Shown here: piece by piece, positions 35,451 to 48,384 of the stretch
Numbering within the stretch: the stretch's first letter is position 1
How the letters are laid out: each line of letters starts with the position of its first letter
Assembly: GCF_004027225.2 (NCBI RefSeq)
Contig: NC_046358.1
Coordinates: forward strand, 68,467,028-68,531,027
Origin: Strigops habroptila
Taxonomy: Eukaryota; Chordata; Aves; Psittaciformes; Psittacidae
Direction of reading: 5' to 3'
Length of the DNA: 64,000 nt
Notes under the pieces: model-generated
What the model was told of the DNA's origin: nothing
The model's database searches: none
Seen by the model: the letters and a program-made list of their open reading frames with translations, nothing else
Made by a program: the position numbers and the translations under genes

Positions 35451-35890
35451 TCATAGAATCATGGAATCATGGAGTGGTTGGGTTGGAAGGGACCTTAAAG
35501 CTCATCCAGTTCCAACCCCCTGCCACGGGCAGGGACACCTTCCACTAGACCAGGTTGCTCCAAGCCCCTGTGTCCAACCTGGCCTTGAACACTGCCAGGG
35601 ATGGGGCAGCCACAGCTTCTCTGGGCACCCTGTGCCAGCGCCTCACCACCCTCACAGGGAAGAACTTCTGCCTCAGATCGCATCTCAATCTCCCCTCTGT
35701 CAGGTTAAAGCCATTCCCCCTTGGCCTGTCCCTACAGGCCCTTGTCCAAAGCCCCTCTCCAGGTTTCTTGTAGCCCCTTTAGGCACTGGGAGCTGCTCTA
35801 AGGTCTCCCCTTAAGGAGCCTTCTCTTCTCTGGGCTGAACAAGCCCAGCTCTCTCAGCCTGGCTCCAGAGCAGAGCTGCTCCAGCCCTCA
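35451..35890 (-). mobile_element. CR1 LINE, ~440-bp 3' portion
   Basis: Minus-strand CR1. The tail repeat ATAGAATCATGGAATCATGG is at the left end, followed by GGGTTGGAAGGGACCTTAAA and on to CTCCAGAGCAGAGCTGCTCC. It is 5'-truncated near 35890. Confidence 0.95.
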
Positions 35891-36758
35891 GATAATTTTC
35901 ATGGCTTCTGATTATTTTCATGCTATTAAATCGCTTCTGCCCTCCTGCTGTTTAAACCCATGGTATTTCCACCATCACTAACAGCTCCTGCAGCTGGTCT
36001 CCTGGCCTGTGCAGACACTGGGGTGATGGGCACCACTCTGCTGGGGTCTCTCTCATCCTGCTCCCCAAAGCCAGGTCCGCTCTGCCCCCATGGGTGCTAC
36101 TCCCCATCCAACCCCCCAGGATGGCCCCACTGCCACCCCATAGCGGGGTCACCTCGGGCCCTCCTGGCAGAGCTGGTTCTGCTGGTGGAGGTGCAGGGAT
36201 GCTTTCTTCTTCAGGGAAGGAATGAAAGGCGGGAACAAACTCCAACGCTAAACCAGGAGGTGAATGCAGCATCGCAGGCAAAGAGCCAGAAACCCAGATG
36301 CAGAAGAACTCAAATTACCGTTCCCACAGCAACTCGTGCTCTCCCTCCTCACCGCACCAGGCAGGCGCTTCCCAGGCTGCCACCAGTCACTGCGGGTTTG
36401 TCATCTCCAGCTCTGCCTTTCAGTTTGGGCTGGACTAACCCTGCTCCATGTGCGTGCTCAGTGGCATCGCATGCCACAGCACCCAGCGCAGCCAAAGGGT
36501 GACTTTAGGTTGTCTCACCAACATCACATGGCCGGAGCCAGGGGGCTGGGGGTGCTGCTCCCCGGCTCCTCCCCGCTCCCCATGTCCCTGGGCTGACATC
36601 GACTCCAGGAGGTCAGGACCTCTGGCTGTTTGCAGACGAGGTTTCTCTTGCTCTACTTGGGTCTCAATGAGCTGGTGTCCACCCTGAGCTGTTAACTCCT
36701 TATCTGGGACACTGCTCGGTGCTAGACTTCTTGATAAGGCAAATTAGGAGCTTTCTGT
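35891..36758. other. Intergenic, no recognised feature
   Basis: Unique GC-moderate sequence without a supported gene. Confidence 0.5.
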
Positions 36759-36900
36759 TCTGTTCTATGCCATGCCAAGCCATCCTATCCTATCCTATCC
36801 TATCCTATCCTATCCTATCCTATCCTATCCTATCCTATCCTATCCTATTCCATCCTGTCCCATTCTTTTCTATTCCATTCTCATTTAACCTAATCTAATC
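36759..36900. repeat. (TATCC)n pentanucleotide microsatellite
   Basis: Twelve perfect TATCC units at 36786-36845, flanked on both sides by decayed pentamers (TTCTG, ATGCC and TATTC-like words). Confidence 0.95.
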
Positions 36901-38557
36901 CCATTGCCTTCTCATCTTCCTGTCCTGGCCTACATAAATCCTCTGATCTTCCTCTTTTTCTCATCATGCTCATGGGGAAATGCAGCTGGGAGATCATCCT
37001 TGTTTCTACAGTTTATTCAGCTCCAGGGGACAGTGCAGAGAAAAGCTCCCCCTGACATGCCCTGTCCAGGGAAGAGCTCCTGGTTCTCCCCAGAACCATG
37101 TGCTGCATGTTGGCTGATCTCCTCCATCCTTCCCTCCATGGGGCATCCATGCCAGGAGCCCAGCACTCAGCCAGCAGCTGGGATCAGCCAGGGCTTCCCA
37201 TGAGGAGGTTCTGCCCAAGGTTTGAAAATAGCATTTATTTGCTCTGGTTACCATAGTTACTATTGGAAGTCTCACGGTGTCGCTTCTGCTGCTTGGTTGG
37301 GTGATTGTCTCCAACACGGCATGGCGGGATGGTTTTATTGTCCAATGGTTGCATCAACATGGCAGGAATTCCAGGGACGTTGGGCGAGTGCTGTGTGGGG
37401 TGCCCGAGCCACCCCTCGTGGGGCAAAGTGGTGGATGTACCTGCAGGACCGGAGCAGATTTTTGGCCGGCCCTCGATAACCTGGTTCATGTTGCTGGAAG
37501 GAGCTGACGTGGTCTTTCCAGTGCCAAGCCTGTAGTTGTGCTGCACCTCTTGTGTGGTGCAGTCGATGTGCTGGAGGGAAGGGATGGGATTCAGAAGGAC
37601 CCGGGAAGGCTGCAGAGGTGGGGCTATGCGAAGCTCATGGAGTTCAACAAGGCAGGAGCGAGCTCTGCAGAGCTGGATGCTCAGTGGCTGGGAGCATGTA
37701 TGGGGCTGTGTTCCAACGTGTAGACACTCAGGGCAGCATAAACCCAAAGCACAGGCTGATCCAGCACTGGAGCCTCCAAACTTGGGGATTTTCCTGCCAG
37801 ACCCTTGTGGGAGCAGGTGGAATTTGTCACTTTCCCTGCAACAAGGCAGACACCACGTGTCCTGTGCAGAAGACCCTGGAGCCAGCCTGGGATGAGGCTG
37901 GGACATTTCCCCGGTGAGCGGCAGCTGCCAAGGGGACTGTGGGCACTGTGGGTGAGGAGCGCACTGGGGACAGGGCGAGGTGAAACCCTGGGTGCTGGGC
38001 TCTTGTGCATGGCCACCTCTTTTGGGGGATGGAGCTGCGGATGGATGCCAAGAACAGGCAACCACAGAGCACCAAAGATGACGAGCCTGATTTGGGCTTA
38101 TTGCTCAGTGCCACGTTCGGTTTTGGGGAGAAAACATGGGTTGGTTTCTACCAAAGGCAGGGTCAGAGGATTTCTGCTGCCTGGACGGGAGCTGCTCTGG
38201 AGCCGTGTGCCAGGCTGCCCTGAAGCTGTTCATCACTGGGCTGGGCTGGTGCCATGGCTCTGTCCTGCTCCACAAACCCACTCCTGCTCCGTGCTGTGCC
38301 TCTCCCTGAGCCTGCAGAGCTGGCACTGAGGGAATCAAACCTGGCCTGGCGGGATATGCTGCCGCTGCCTTGCACTGTTGTCCTGCTCCAAGCTGTGCCC
38401 AGGCAGGAGCCTCCCTCCTCTGCTCCCTCCACTCTTGCCACACCACTGATGAGCTGATTCAATCCAATCCCTGGCACTTTCCAGGCATTCCCGAACTGCT
38501 GCTCTGCACCTGCACTCAGATGGAGCATCACCTCCGGCATGCTGCCTTTGGCCAGCT
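36901..38557. other. Intergenic, no recognised gene
   Basis: Long overlapping open frames occur here on both strands, but none shows a recognisable domain, conserved motif or splice structure. I treat them as chance frames in GC-rich sequence. Confidence 0.5.
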
Positions 38558-38761
38558 GCCATGCCATGCCAAAGCCATGCTATGCTATGCCGTGCCATGC
38601 CATGCTGTGCAATGCTATGTTGTGCCATGCCATGCTATGCCGTGCGATGCTGTGCCGTGCTGTGCTGTGCCATGCCATGCTGTGCGATGCTGTGCCATGC
38701 TGTGCCGTGCTGCGCCATGCTGTGCCGTGCTCTGCTGTGCTGTGCTGTGCTGTACGATGCT
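38558..38761. repeat. Degenerate pentamer array (RTGCY)n
   Basis: About 200 bp made of ATGCC, ATGCT, GTGCC and GTGCT words in five-base register. The array has few stops in any frame and produces spurious Cys/Ala/Met/Pro-rich open frames. Confidence 0.93.
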
Positions 38762-41700
38762 GGCCTCTCCTCTGTGCTTCTCATGCCTGCGGACCCCTCA
38801 AGTCCTAGAGCTGAGACTGAGCTAGTGCCGGTGCCGGTGGCAGCTCAGTGGCAGACCCTGAAGCTCCTCTCCTGTGGGACTCCTGGGCTGCGGCACAGCG
38901 CAGCCTCCCGCCCACCTCCTCCTGCACACACACCTCTGCTAATGCACATCAGAAAGGATGGGTTCGACTGGTGAAGACGTTTGCCAGAACAGGGTTAGAT
39001 TGTCCCTAACAACCTATATATGCGCATGTTGGCGTGACCAGTTTCCTGCAGGTGTGTTTCTGGGTGCGGGTGCTGACAGCACCCCAATGTCACCTTGCCT
39101 GGCTGGGGGTCCACGGGTGCCTCCATTCCCTCATGGTGACATTCCTGCAGCCTCACCTCCCTGCCCAGCAGCTTTCTCAGCCGTGTCCTTCCTGCCTGGA
39201 ATCACCCAAACCAAATGCTGTGGGTGAGCCAAATTAAACAGCACTCGCATATCACTTTGTTCTGGCAAAGACAAACTAAAAGGGAGAAGGAACGTGGTTT
39301 CCTTTGATTATTTCCCTCTCAGGCTGTTATTTCCCTGCTCAGCTTGCTGGGGGATCAGAGCTGTCTGTAGAGCACTGTCTGACGCCATGGCTGCTGCCAG
39401 GCAGGGCACAAGGCCTTTAGTTTTAAGAGTAATTTTTTTGTTTCCTGGGTTTCACATCTCTCTTGCAGGCAGTTCCCGTCCTGCAAACCTGATGTGGAAC
39501 ATCACACCACTGGCGAGGGGACGGCGAGTCCTCCCCATGGGGATTAAACACACATTTGCTTATCTGGGCTGCCCCGGCTGGTTTTCCAACAGCATGGGCA
39601 GCTCATCGGGAATGAGCATCGCATCGGGAATGAGCAGGACCACAGCGATGCAAGAGAGGCTCCAGCAGTGGAGGCAAGAGTTTGTATTCCTCTTGGAAAT
39701 TCACCTCCATCGGGGGCTCCCCTGTTCCTGGCTTCATGTGTTGTCTTCTCCCTAAACCTCCAGGGAGAATGCGCCGGTGCTTGCAGCTAGGGTCGTACTC
39801 AGCCCCTGAGGACTGTGTTTTAGAGCTGCCTTGCAGGAGAGAGAGAAAAAGCACACGACTTCCCTGTCAGCCCAGCCCCAAGGCTGGGGTTTGCCAGGTC
39901 AGGGTGGCTGGGAATGAGCAGTGACCGTCTCTGGCTGCTGCAGCGTGGGGAGCAGAGGCAGTTTCAGGTGGGACCATGGTCCGGGGCAGCCTGGGGCTGT
40001 ATCAGCCTTTCCTGGGTGCTGGAGGTGGGCTGAGGTTTCCTCTGCCCATCCTCATCCTCAGCTGCACTAAGCATGGCATCAAACACCACCTCTGGGGGAA
40101 GTTGCATCACCCCTGGTCAAAGATGGTCTCAATCAGGCTGCTTAGCTATTCTAGCAGAGACCACAAGGAAATCCAGGCGCCTCCAAAGGCTCCAGCGCAA
40201 GTTTAAAGCAGAGTAAGGAGCAGGTTGGTTCTAACCGTCCTTTCATATTTGCATTACAGACACACCCCAAGCCAGAGCCAAAGGCAGGGTCCAGCTCTGC
40301 CATCATGGGTGGCCGGAGATGTGCTGCCGTCGAGGGCGAAGTACCCAATAAAGATGATACTTGGTAGGAGAAATGACAATTGTACCATAGACCTGCTCAC
40401 CATAATGCCACCAAAGCAGCAGATCTGGATCTGGACCATGACCCCAGGGGTTCCAAAGCCCAGTCCTCTGCTTTTGAGTGCTTTTTAGGCTGCCCATCAC
40501 AGGCTCAGCAGGCATTGCTTACTGGAGGGCCACAGGGAGATCTTGAGCTTGGGCTTTTTGCTGCAGGCAGAGAGACATGACTGACTGCATTAACCACTGG
40601 GGTTTGAAGAAGACACAGCCAGGACAGCAAAGTTCAGAGGATGTGGTTGAAAAGGGCAAGAGCATTTGCAGATGACAAAGATCACAAAAGGATATTGCTC
40701 AGAAAAGGGGAAGAGGTAGAGGACACTCAGTGGAAATCTGTGGGGGGACGTATGAAAACAATCAGTTCCTCTTTTTGCCATATCCTGTAAGTGCAGTACA
40801 GAAATTAAAGGGGCAGCAGATTTGGAACAGATGAAAAGCAGCTGATTTTATGTATTTTATTTACTGTCAGGTTTTGAAATATGCTGGCATGGTTCAGGCA
40901 GTCAGAGGTAAGGAATGCCATGGCACAAAGCCCAGATGACAACACTAGTGACAACACAGCATCGTGTTTCCCAGCACCATTTTGAGGGCTTTACAAAACC
41001 AAGGAGTTTTACAGTGGGAATAAACCCAGCTTTGTGACTCTTCTGTCTTTGAGAGAGTCATCTTCAGTCCCTGATGGAAACTAGGGACAGTCAGGGATGA
41101 GCACAGTCCCCGTGGTGCCCACACTGGACTCTCCATCCCAACCACCTCTTGTTCCCTGAGTCAGAAAGTGGACAGATACCCCCGGTGTGTGCTGGGAAAG
41201 GGAGGACACGTCCCTGCAACGGGGGGCTGTGGTTAGATTCCAGCACCTTAACTAAGGTCAGGGTGGTATATGTCCATCAAGCCAAACATGTGAAGTCAAA
41301 ACCAAGTTTGGTCCCTGCTCCATCCTCACCCCAGCGCTCTGGCTCTGAGCTGTCAGGGCACAGAGGTGAGTGGTGACACACACAGCCCTGGGCCTCCCCC
41401 AGAAACACGCCGTTTCTTCCATAGAGACTTTTTTCCCCGTCAGCTGACAGAGCCAGGATCACATGAGGCAGACGGAGCTCAGGAATAGCTCACTATTGAA
41501 GGATGCCTGTCTGGCTGCACACCTATTAGTAATACTGGCTGATGCAGAGGCCCCATGCTCACTCGAGCTACTGCTTTTTCCTTCCCCATGTCCGTGCTCG
41601 CAGTAGAGCTCCCGTGTGCAGGAGCAGCCCCAGCAGAGCCCCGGCTCTCGGCTCGGCACCATTCATCATCGGGGTATGAAGCGGATGAGAGCTCCTACAG

Positions 41701-41880
41701 AGTGGGTGGACGGAGGCAGCAGCTCTGGACCTCACTGGGGAACTCCTAAACCCAATGAGTTTAGGTCCTCAAGGGGAGTGCCGCATGGCCTAAAGCCAGC
41801 TGCATTGCCCTGTGCAGGAATGGTAAAAGGAAACATTTGGGATTGAGGCAGAGAGACTTTGGCCTGTAGGGGCTTTTAGG
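38762..41880. other. Intergenic, no recognised gene
   Basis: About 3.1 kb of unique sequence. No exon, RNA gene or repeat family recognised. Confidence 0.5.
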
Positions 41881-42560
41881 ACTTGGGGGTGTTGGTCACT
41901 GAGAAGCTTCCGTGACCCGGCTTCAATGTGCACTTGAGCCCAGAACCCCCCCGTGTGCTGGGCTGCATCCCCAGAGCGTGAGCTGCAGGTCGAGGGAGAG
42001 GATTCTCCCCCTCTGCTGCGCTCTGGGGAGACCACCCCTGCAGTCCTGATCCAGCTCTGGGGCAACAACACAAGAGGGATGTGGAGCTGTTGGAGTGAGT
42101 CCAGAGGAGGCCATGGAGATGCTGCGAGGGTTGGAGCAGCTCTGCTCTGGAGACAGGCTGAGAGAGCTGAGCTTGTTCAGCCTGGAGAAGGCTCCTTAAG
42201 GGGAGACCTTAGAGCAGCTTCCAGTGCCTGAAGGGGCTACAAGAAAGCTGGAGAGGGGCTTTGGACAAAGGCCTGTAGGGACAGGACAAAAGGGAATGGC
42301 TTTAACCTGCCAGAGGGGAGACTGAGATGAGCTCTTAGGCAGAAGCTCTTCCCTGTGAGGGTGCTGAGGCGCTGGCACAGGTTGCCCAGAGAAGCTGTGG
42401 CTGCCCCATCCCTGGCAGTGTTCAAGGCCAGGTTGGACACAGGGGCTTGGAGCAACCTGGTCTAGTGGAAGGTCCCTGCCTGTGGCAGGGGGTTGGAAGT
42501 GGATGAGCTGTAAGGTCCCTTCCAACTCAAACCAGTCTGGGATTCTATCATTCTGTGATC
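41881..42560 (+). mobile_element. CR1 LINE, longest copy in the window (~680 bp)
   Basis: Plus-strand CR1 reaching back into the decayed end of the reverse-transcriptase ORF: GGGTGTTGGTCACTGAGAAG, GGTCGAGGGAGAGGATTCTC and CCAGCTCTGGGGCAACAACA. It then continues through the noncoding 3' region to GGGATTCTATCATTCTGTG. The coding remnant is broken, so the element is inactive. Confidence 0.95.
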
Positions 42561-44385
42561 CCTCCGGTGGTTTTTCCAGTGACTGTGAGTGAGCAGCAGC
42601 AGGGAAGATTAGTTGGAGATAAAGACCCTTCAGAGAAAACACTGCGGGTTGTTTGGGGCTGTCACTTGGAGGACACTGGCTGGCCCCAGGTTTCAAGTGG
42701 GACCAGCTGGGCAATCCCCAGTCACACTGCCCTGGGAGACACCCGACCCCATGCTTGAGGACAGGAGGGACAGAGCTGGTCCCACCATCTTGGCATGGCC
42801 CAGGGAAAGGCATTGCTGCGGGACAGAGGGTTTGCTGCCAAAAGTGTCTGCTCCTGCAGTGCCAAGAGCAGCATGTTTCTGCATAAACACTGCCCAGACA
42901 CTCAAACCTTTCTCATTGTCCCTCTCCCCCGTGCTCCCAGCGCAGCTCCTTTGCCCTGGTCGTGGTTGTTCATAATGTGCCTTGCACCAGCCCGGGCAAG
43001 TGGCTAGATTTCACATCTCTGCGCTTCCGAAACCTCCCAGGTTTTCATGACCACAAAACCACACAGATGCTGGGAAGGAAGAGGACCTTGTACAGCCACC
43101 TCCAGTCTCGTTTAACCTCTGCAAGCTTTGGTTAGCAGGTGCAGATTAAACATTAAGCCCTTAAAAACATCCTTTGCCTCAAAAAACCAGCATAAAGGCA
43201 GGGCAGGGACTGGCTAGTGCAGATGGTCATGGGAGCACGAGAGCCCTTGTCGTGTGTACAAGGAAACATAGATCCAGCCCCTGCAAGCAGGTTCTGGCTG
43301 CGTGAGAGATGGATCACGGCAGAGGTCATGAGGCAATTCAGGCCAAAGGCTTCTGCTTGGAGCTTGTTTATGCTGGTTTATGGGCCAAGAGCCTGCCCTG
43401 CCCTTCTCCTCTGGGCAGCCCTGGACCCTCCTCTCTGCAAACTGCTCTTAGGGCAGCCCAGGGGCCAAAGCAGGCGCCAGCTGAGGGTGCTCCCACCCAG
43501 GGAAGGGGCTCGAGGATGCTCCCGGCAGCCAGAGGAGCAGCACATCTCCCCTCCAAACACAGGCTAGGAATTCTCTCCACGATGCCAGTGGGAGGTGGAG
43601 GCAGCTCCAAAACTGTCAGCGGGTTGAGCACAAGATAGGCAGGAAGGAGAGGTGCCTTGACTCTTCCTTGGAAACCTCTGCACTTGCCCCTCTACTCCCC
43701 CCAGCCAAGGCTGTGTCAAACACGTTAATCAGATTTCCTCTGCTGGTCAGTTGTTCCCCTTGTGGTTTCCACTTCTGCATTTTCTGTACATAATCATGTC
43801 ACTGTTCATTAGGGAAGGAGCTGTCCCACGAGAACCCACAGCCCCAGGACACGGAGCGCCACACTGGAGCAGAGCCCCACAGTCCTTGGAGCTGAGCTGC
43901 TCCCTCTAGGGTCAAGAGCTCACTAGTGGGAAACAAACTCAGGGCACAACCTCCGCATGGGGCAAGTGAAGCTCTGACAGAGAAATGTCTTCACCTGCCC
44001 AACGAGAACAAGATCACACAATGACACAGGAGCTGTGCCTAATGTTCCTCTAGACTAAGAGAAACCCTAATGAACTCCATCATAGAGGTTATGGCAATTG
44101 GTAAAAATCAGGCAAATCCTTAGAGGAAAAGAACATCAACAAGAATTTCTGTGAGCTGTGGAACTGTTGAAACCGTTTTTCCTCTGGCTTTGTCTCAAGG
44201 GTGGGGAACTGGGGGGACTCTGCTATCCATCAAGGGTTCACCCCTGCTGCAGTCCTTCCATCTAGAAGGCAGTGACAGAGGCTGGCTTCCTACTTCTGTG
44301 GAACCAAACATGGAGAAACAAACATGGAGAGCCAAACATGGAGAAACTCAAAATCTCTGAGACTTTGCTGCCTCTTCCTCTTTTT
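42561..44385. other. Intergenic, no recognised gene
   Basis: Unique sequence. A small tandem of AAACATGGAGA-like words (three copies) sits at about 44306-44345. Nothing else noted. Confidence 0.5.
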
Positions 44386-44700
44386 CTACAAGAGACCTGG
44401 AGAGGGGCTTTGGACAAGGGCCTGTAGGGACAGGCCAAGGGGGAATGGCTTTAACCTGCCAGAGGGGAGATTGAGATGAGCTCTTAGGCAGAAGTTCTCC
44501 CCTATGAGGGTGGTGAGGTGCTGGCACAGGTTGCCCAGAGAGGCTGTGGCTGCCCCATCCCTGGCAGTGTTCAAGGCCAGGTGGGACGGGGCTTGGAGCA
44601 ACCTGCTCTAGTGGAAGGTGTCCCCGCCTGTGACAGGGGGTTGGAACTGGATGAGCTTTAAGGTCTGTTCCACAGAACCAGTCTGCGGCTCTATGATTCC
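44386..44700 (+). mobile_element. CR1 LINE, ~310-bp 3' portion
   Basis: Plus-strand CR1: CTGGAGAGGGGCTTTGGACA, CAGGTTGCCCAGAGAGGCTG, GGTTGGAACTGGATGAGC and the tail CGGCTCTATGATTCC. Confidence 0.95.
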
Positions 44701-45366
44701 CCCCATTAAATTTGTGTGAGTGTGGTCACAAGGAAGGTCCTGCAGCACTTTGGCTATGGAGGAAGCCTGGGCTCCCCTGTTCTGCTGTCCCCCGGGTGAG
44801 GGCAGTGGGTGGCTGCACCGTGCTGCACCGCTTCTGTGGGTGCTGAGGTGACACGAAGGACTGGTGCAGATGCTCCGATCCCACCAGCTGCCTGCTGGGC
44901 ACCACAGCTCAGCGTGACCCCCACAGCCACTGGCCCCGTGCTGCTGGAGCAGCAGGAGCTGCCCACTCACTGTGAGGGGCTCATCTCCACCAGGCATAAA
45001 AGACTCGCCATGCAAGAGGTCAAGGGACAAAACACCGGGTGGGATGTACACCTCTGCCCAGCTTAGCAAACTGAGACAGCTCCTGAAGTTTCAGTCCTAA
45101 ACCTCCCTTGGAAAAACCTGGACAAGTTGTTGCTCTGCAGGATTCACAGAGAGCAACCAACTTCCTCCTAGTTGTGGTCTTTGTTGGGTTTGAATTCAGA
45201 GCCTCAACAAGCTGAGCCTACCAAGGCATGGCATGCTCAGACTCCTGCAGAAGGTACGTGATGCAGAAGCCCATGTGCAATGGTTCTCGAAAGGGTCCGT
45301 CTGCCTAAGACAATCCCTGCAGCACAGCACAGAGCTTCACAGAGCAAGGGGGCAAAAATGGGTCTT

Positions 45367-45495
45367 CACAGAATGTCACAGAATGGGCTGGGCTCAAAGC
45401 TTAATCCTTATCCAGTTTCCAACTCCCTGCCATGGGCAGGGACACCTTCCACTAAACCAGGTTGCTCCAAGCCCTGTCCAACCTGGCCTTGAAGG
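45367..45495 (-). mobile_element. CR1 LINE, short 3' fragment
   Basis: Minus-strand CR1 end: CACAGAATGTCACAGAATGG, CATGGGCAGGGACACCTTCC, TCCAACCTGGCCTTGAAGG. 5'-truncated. Confidence 0.9.
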
Positions 45496-45806
45496 CTTTA
45501 AGGAAGTAGGATTATACAGCACAAGGAGGAACATTTGAGGAAGAGAAACAGACTGCGCCCCAGCCATCATCAGCAGGACAGTGCTGGTTGCAGCCAGTGG
45601 GCCCTGCTGAGCTGGTCGAGCCAACACGGGTGCTGCTCTGTCTGCAACACTCGCAGGGCAAAAATGTGGACTCCCAGTCATTCATGGCACAGAGGATCCA
45701 GCACCATGTAGGCTGGGATGATGAGGCACTGATCACTGGCTCACTGGACTTGCAGTCCTCCATACAGGTTTCCAAAGCTGCCTCCTTCACCTTGCAGCTG
45801 TGAGAG

Positions 45807-46394
45807 ATCCCAGGCTGGTTTGGGTTGGAAGGGACCTTAAAGCTCATCCAGTTCCAACCCCGTGCCATGGGCGGGGACACCTTCCACTAGAACAGGTTGC
45901 TGCAAGCCCGTGTCCAACCTGGCCTTGAACACTGCCAGGGATGGGGCAGCCACAGCTTCTCTGGGCACCCTGTGCCTGTGCCTCACCACCCTCACAGGGA
46001 AGAACTGCCTAAGATCCCATCTCAATCTCCCCTCTGGCAGGTTAAAGCCATTCCCCCTTGGCCTGTCCCTACACACCCTTGTCCAAAGCCCCTCTCCATG
46101 TTTCTTGTAGCCCCTTCAGGCACTGGGAGCTGCTCTAAGGTCTCCCCTTAAGGAGCCTTCTCTTCTCCTGGCTGAACAAGCCCAGCTCTCTCAGCCTGGC
46201 TCCAGAGCAGAGCTGCTCCAGCCCTCGCAGCATCTCCGTGGCCTCCTCTGGACTTGGTCCAACAGCTCCACGTCCCTCTTGTGTTGTTGCCCCAGAGCTG
46301 GATCAGGACTGCAGGGGGGGCTCCCCAGAATGCAGCAGAGGGGGAGAATCCCCTCCCTCGACCTGCTGCTCATGCTCTGGGGATGCAGCCCCAC
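45807..46394 (-). mobile_element. CR1 LINE, ~590-bp 3' portion
   Basis: Minus-strand CR1 from GGCTGGTTTGGGTTGGAAGG through the noncoding region to the start of ORF remnants (TTGTTGCCCCAGAGCTGG, CTCCCTCGACCTGCTG). It has no coding capacity left. The tail repeats at its 3' end are short or missing. Confidence 0.94.
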
Positions 46395-47199
46395 TTACCA
46401 GGAGGATGACAAGTCCAGTCAGAAACTAGTTAGGAATCCTGCCAGTGAACGGCATGTGGAGGGCACAGCCCTTCATTTTGGAGGACAACCACAACAAGGG
46501 AGGTGTCTCACCAAGCAAGCAATGAACTGAAGCTGTGTCAGCAGCTAAGAGATGTGTACCCAGGATCAGGGACAGCATAGACAGTCCTAGCACCTTATCT
46601 ACATTTGCACAAGAGAAACCAGCACCAGCTCAGGGGACCAGGAGCTGAACACCCTCAAATTCTGCCCAGCTCCAGTCTGGATCCAGTTTCACTGAGCAGC
46701 CCTTTATGTGATTTAAACACAGTGTCAGAAGCTGCCTCAGGCACCAATTGAGCCACAACCCTCCAGGCTGCAGGGGTAGAGACTCTGCCACCCACAGCAG
46801 CGCTTGGGAAAAGGGAGAGCGAGGCAAGTCTGGAGACACCCAACAGGGTGCCTTAAAAGGCAAGAACTCCTCTAGGTTTGCTGCCAGAAGCAGTGTTGTA
46901 CCATTAGCTGGTTACAAAACCTCTCCCAAGGAAGCAGAGATCTGTGTCGTGTTTACAGACAAGACTGTGCAGAGAAAACCCAAGAAAAAAGCCACAACTG
47001 GTGAGCATCCTGCTCTCCTCATGCCACAGCACCATGGCAGGATGGAGGACAACCTTCCCCTTCCAGGAGTTAAGGTTCCTCCAGCTTCATTATGAACCAC
47101 CAGCCCTGTGGGACATCACCCGTTAACTCTCCCACCACCAAGCCCTACAGGGATGATAAAGAGCTCTCACTACTTGATGCAATCATTGCAATCATCAAA
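46395..47199. other. Intergenic, no recognised feature
   Basis: Unique sequence between two CR1 fragments. No supported gene. Confidence 0.5.
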
Positions 47200-47317
47200 T
47201 CAAAGAATCAACCAGGTTGGAAAAGACCTTTAAGATCAAGTCCAACCATTCCCCAGCATTGCTGAGGCCACCACTAAACCATGTCACTGAGAGCCTCGTC
47301 TACACGGTTTTCCAGTC
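47200..47317 (-). mobile_element. CR1 LINE fragment of a second, older subfamily
   Basis: Shows AACCAGGTTGGAAAAGACCT, TTTAAGATCAAGTCCAACCA and CTAAACCATGTCACTGAGAG. The words differ from the main CR1 type in this window but match the element at 60786-61361. Confidence 0.88.
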
Positions 47318-48384
47318 AAGTGGTTTAAAGTAGCTGTCAGGTTCAGAACCAGCATCCCATGCTGCTCAGCTCCTCCAGATCCCACAGACACATTTTCCTG
47401 CTACTGAGCACCTCGGTTTAAGGTCTTTAAGGTAGTTGTAAGATTGGGGTTTATGGTATTTAATGCTAAGTTCGCTTTTGGAAATCAAGTGAAGAAGGCC
47501 TATTCATACCCCCTTTTCCATCTCCCGTCTTTCCCAGTACTCAACCTGGTAATGTTTAACTTCTGGGACTTCTGGCTTGGAGGAATGGCTGGCTGGGCAG
47601 TGGAGGGAGGCAGCAGCTGAGGAGCGGGCCAAGGGGAACCTCTAGTGGTCACGGGCTTTGCAGCGAGCCTGCACCCCGGCAGCGCAGAGCCGGCTCAAAA
47701 GCAGGTTGAGAATCGCTCCCGCATGCTCAGCAATTCCTCTTTTCCCCATTGCATCGCCTTAGAGCACAGCTTTGCCCTTGGGAACAGCCGTGTACAGCAG
47801 CACAGGAGGCCCCGCGCTGTGTATCAGGGCTATATGTGGTGGTTTGGTTTTTTTTTTTCTTATTTTGCCTCTGCCTGCCAGGAGTTTCACTCAAATCCCA
47901 AGAATTTCACCTTTAACTTCCTTGGTCATTGTGTGCGGGCAGGTTCCAAAGGCTCAGAGTATCCTGATATCCTCCACCTAGAATCAATACATTCCTGTAG
48001 TTCCCACAAGTCTTACATTTAAGTTTCAGGCATTGCCAAAGCCCTGGCTTAAGTAACAGAAACAATGGTTGAAACCTGCACTGCTAACCAGAAACACTCC
48101 TTTGAACCATGGCAAAAAGCATCCACGCTGTTCTCAGAGACACGGGCCAGGAAGAGATCCAGGTTAAAACCAAGCCATCAAGAGGTACAAAAATCCTAGT
48201 TTTAAACAAGCCGTTCCCTGGCAGAGCTGCCTCCTGCAGCCACAGCCCCGCTGGTGCTGGCACAAGTGCCAGGGCTGCAGGTGAGTTGATGACAGCACTT
48301 AGATGCAGAGGATGCAATTGTACTGCTGGTTTGATCTACAATTTACCAGTGCTGGTGGCCAGAAGACACCTCAAAGCTCCATTT

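Noticed and set aside
36786-36845. CRISPR-like regular repetition
   Set aside because: The units are five bases with no spacers, in a vertebrate genome. It is a microsatellite.
37235-38065. 276-codon minus-strand open frame in intergenic DNA
   Set aside because: No recognisable domain, no neighbouring exons with matching phases, and long frames on the opposite strand over the same bases. Probably chance.
38370-38974. Cys/Ala/Met/Pro-rich overlapping open frames
   Set aside because: They are translations of the RTGCY pentamer array in several frames.
42196-42813. 205-codon minus-strand open frame
   Set aside because: It is the antisense of the CR1 3' region; the same peptide words recur at other CR1 copies (11515-11913, 35461-35814, 45897-46151).
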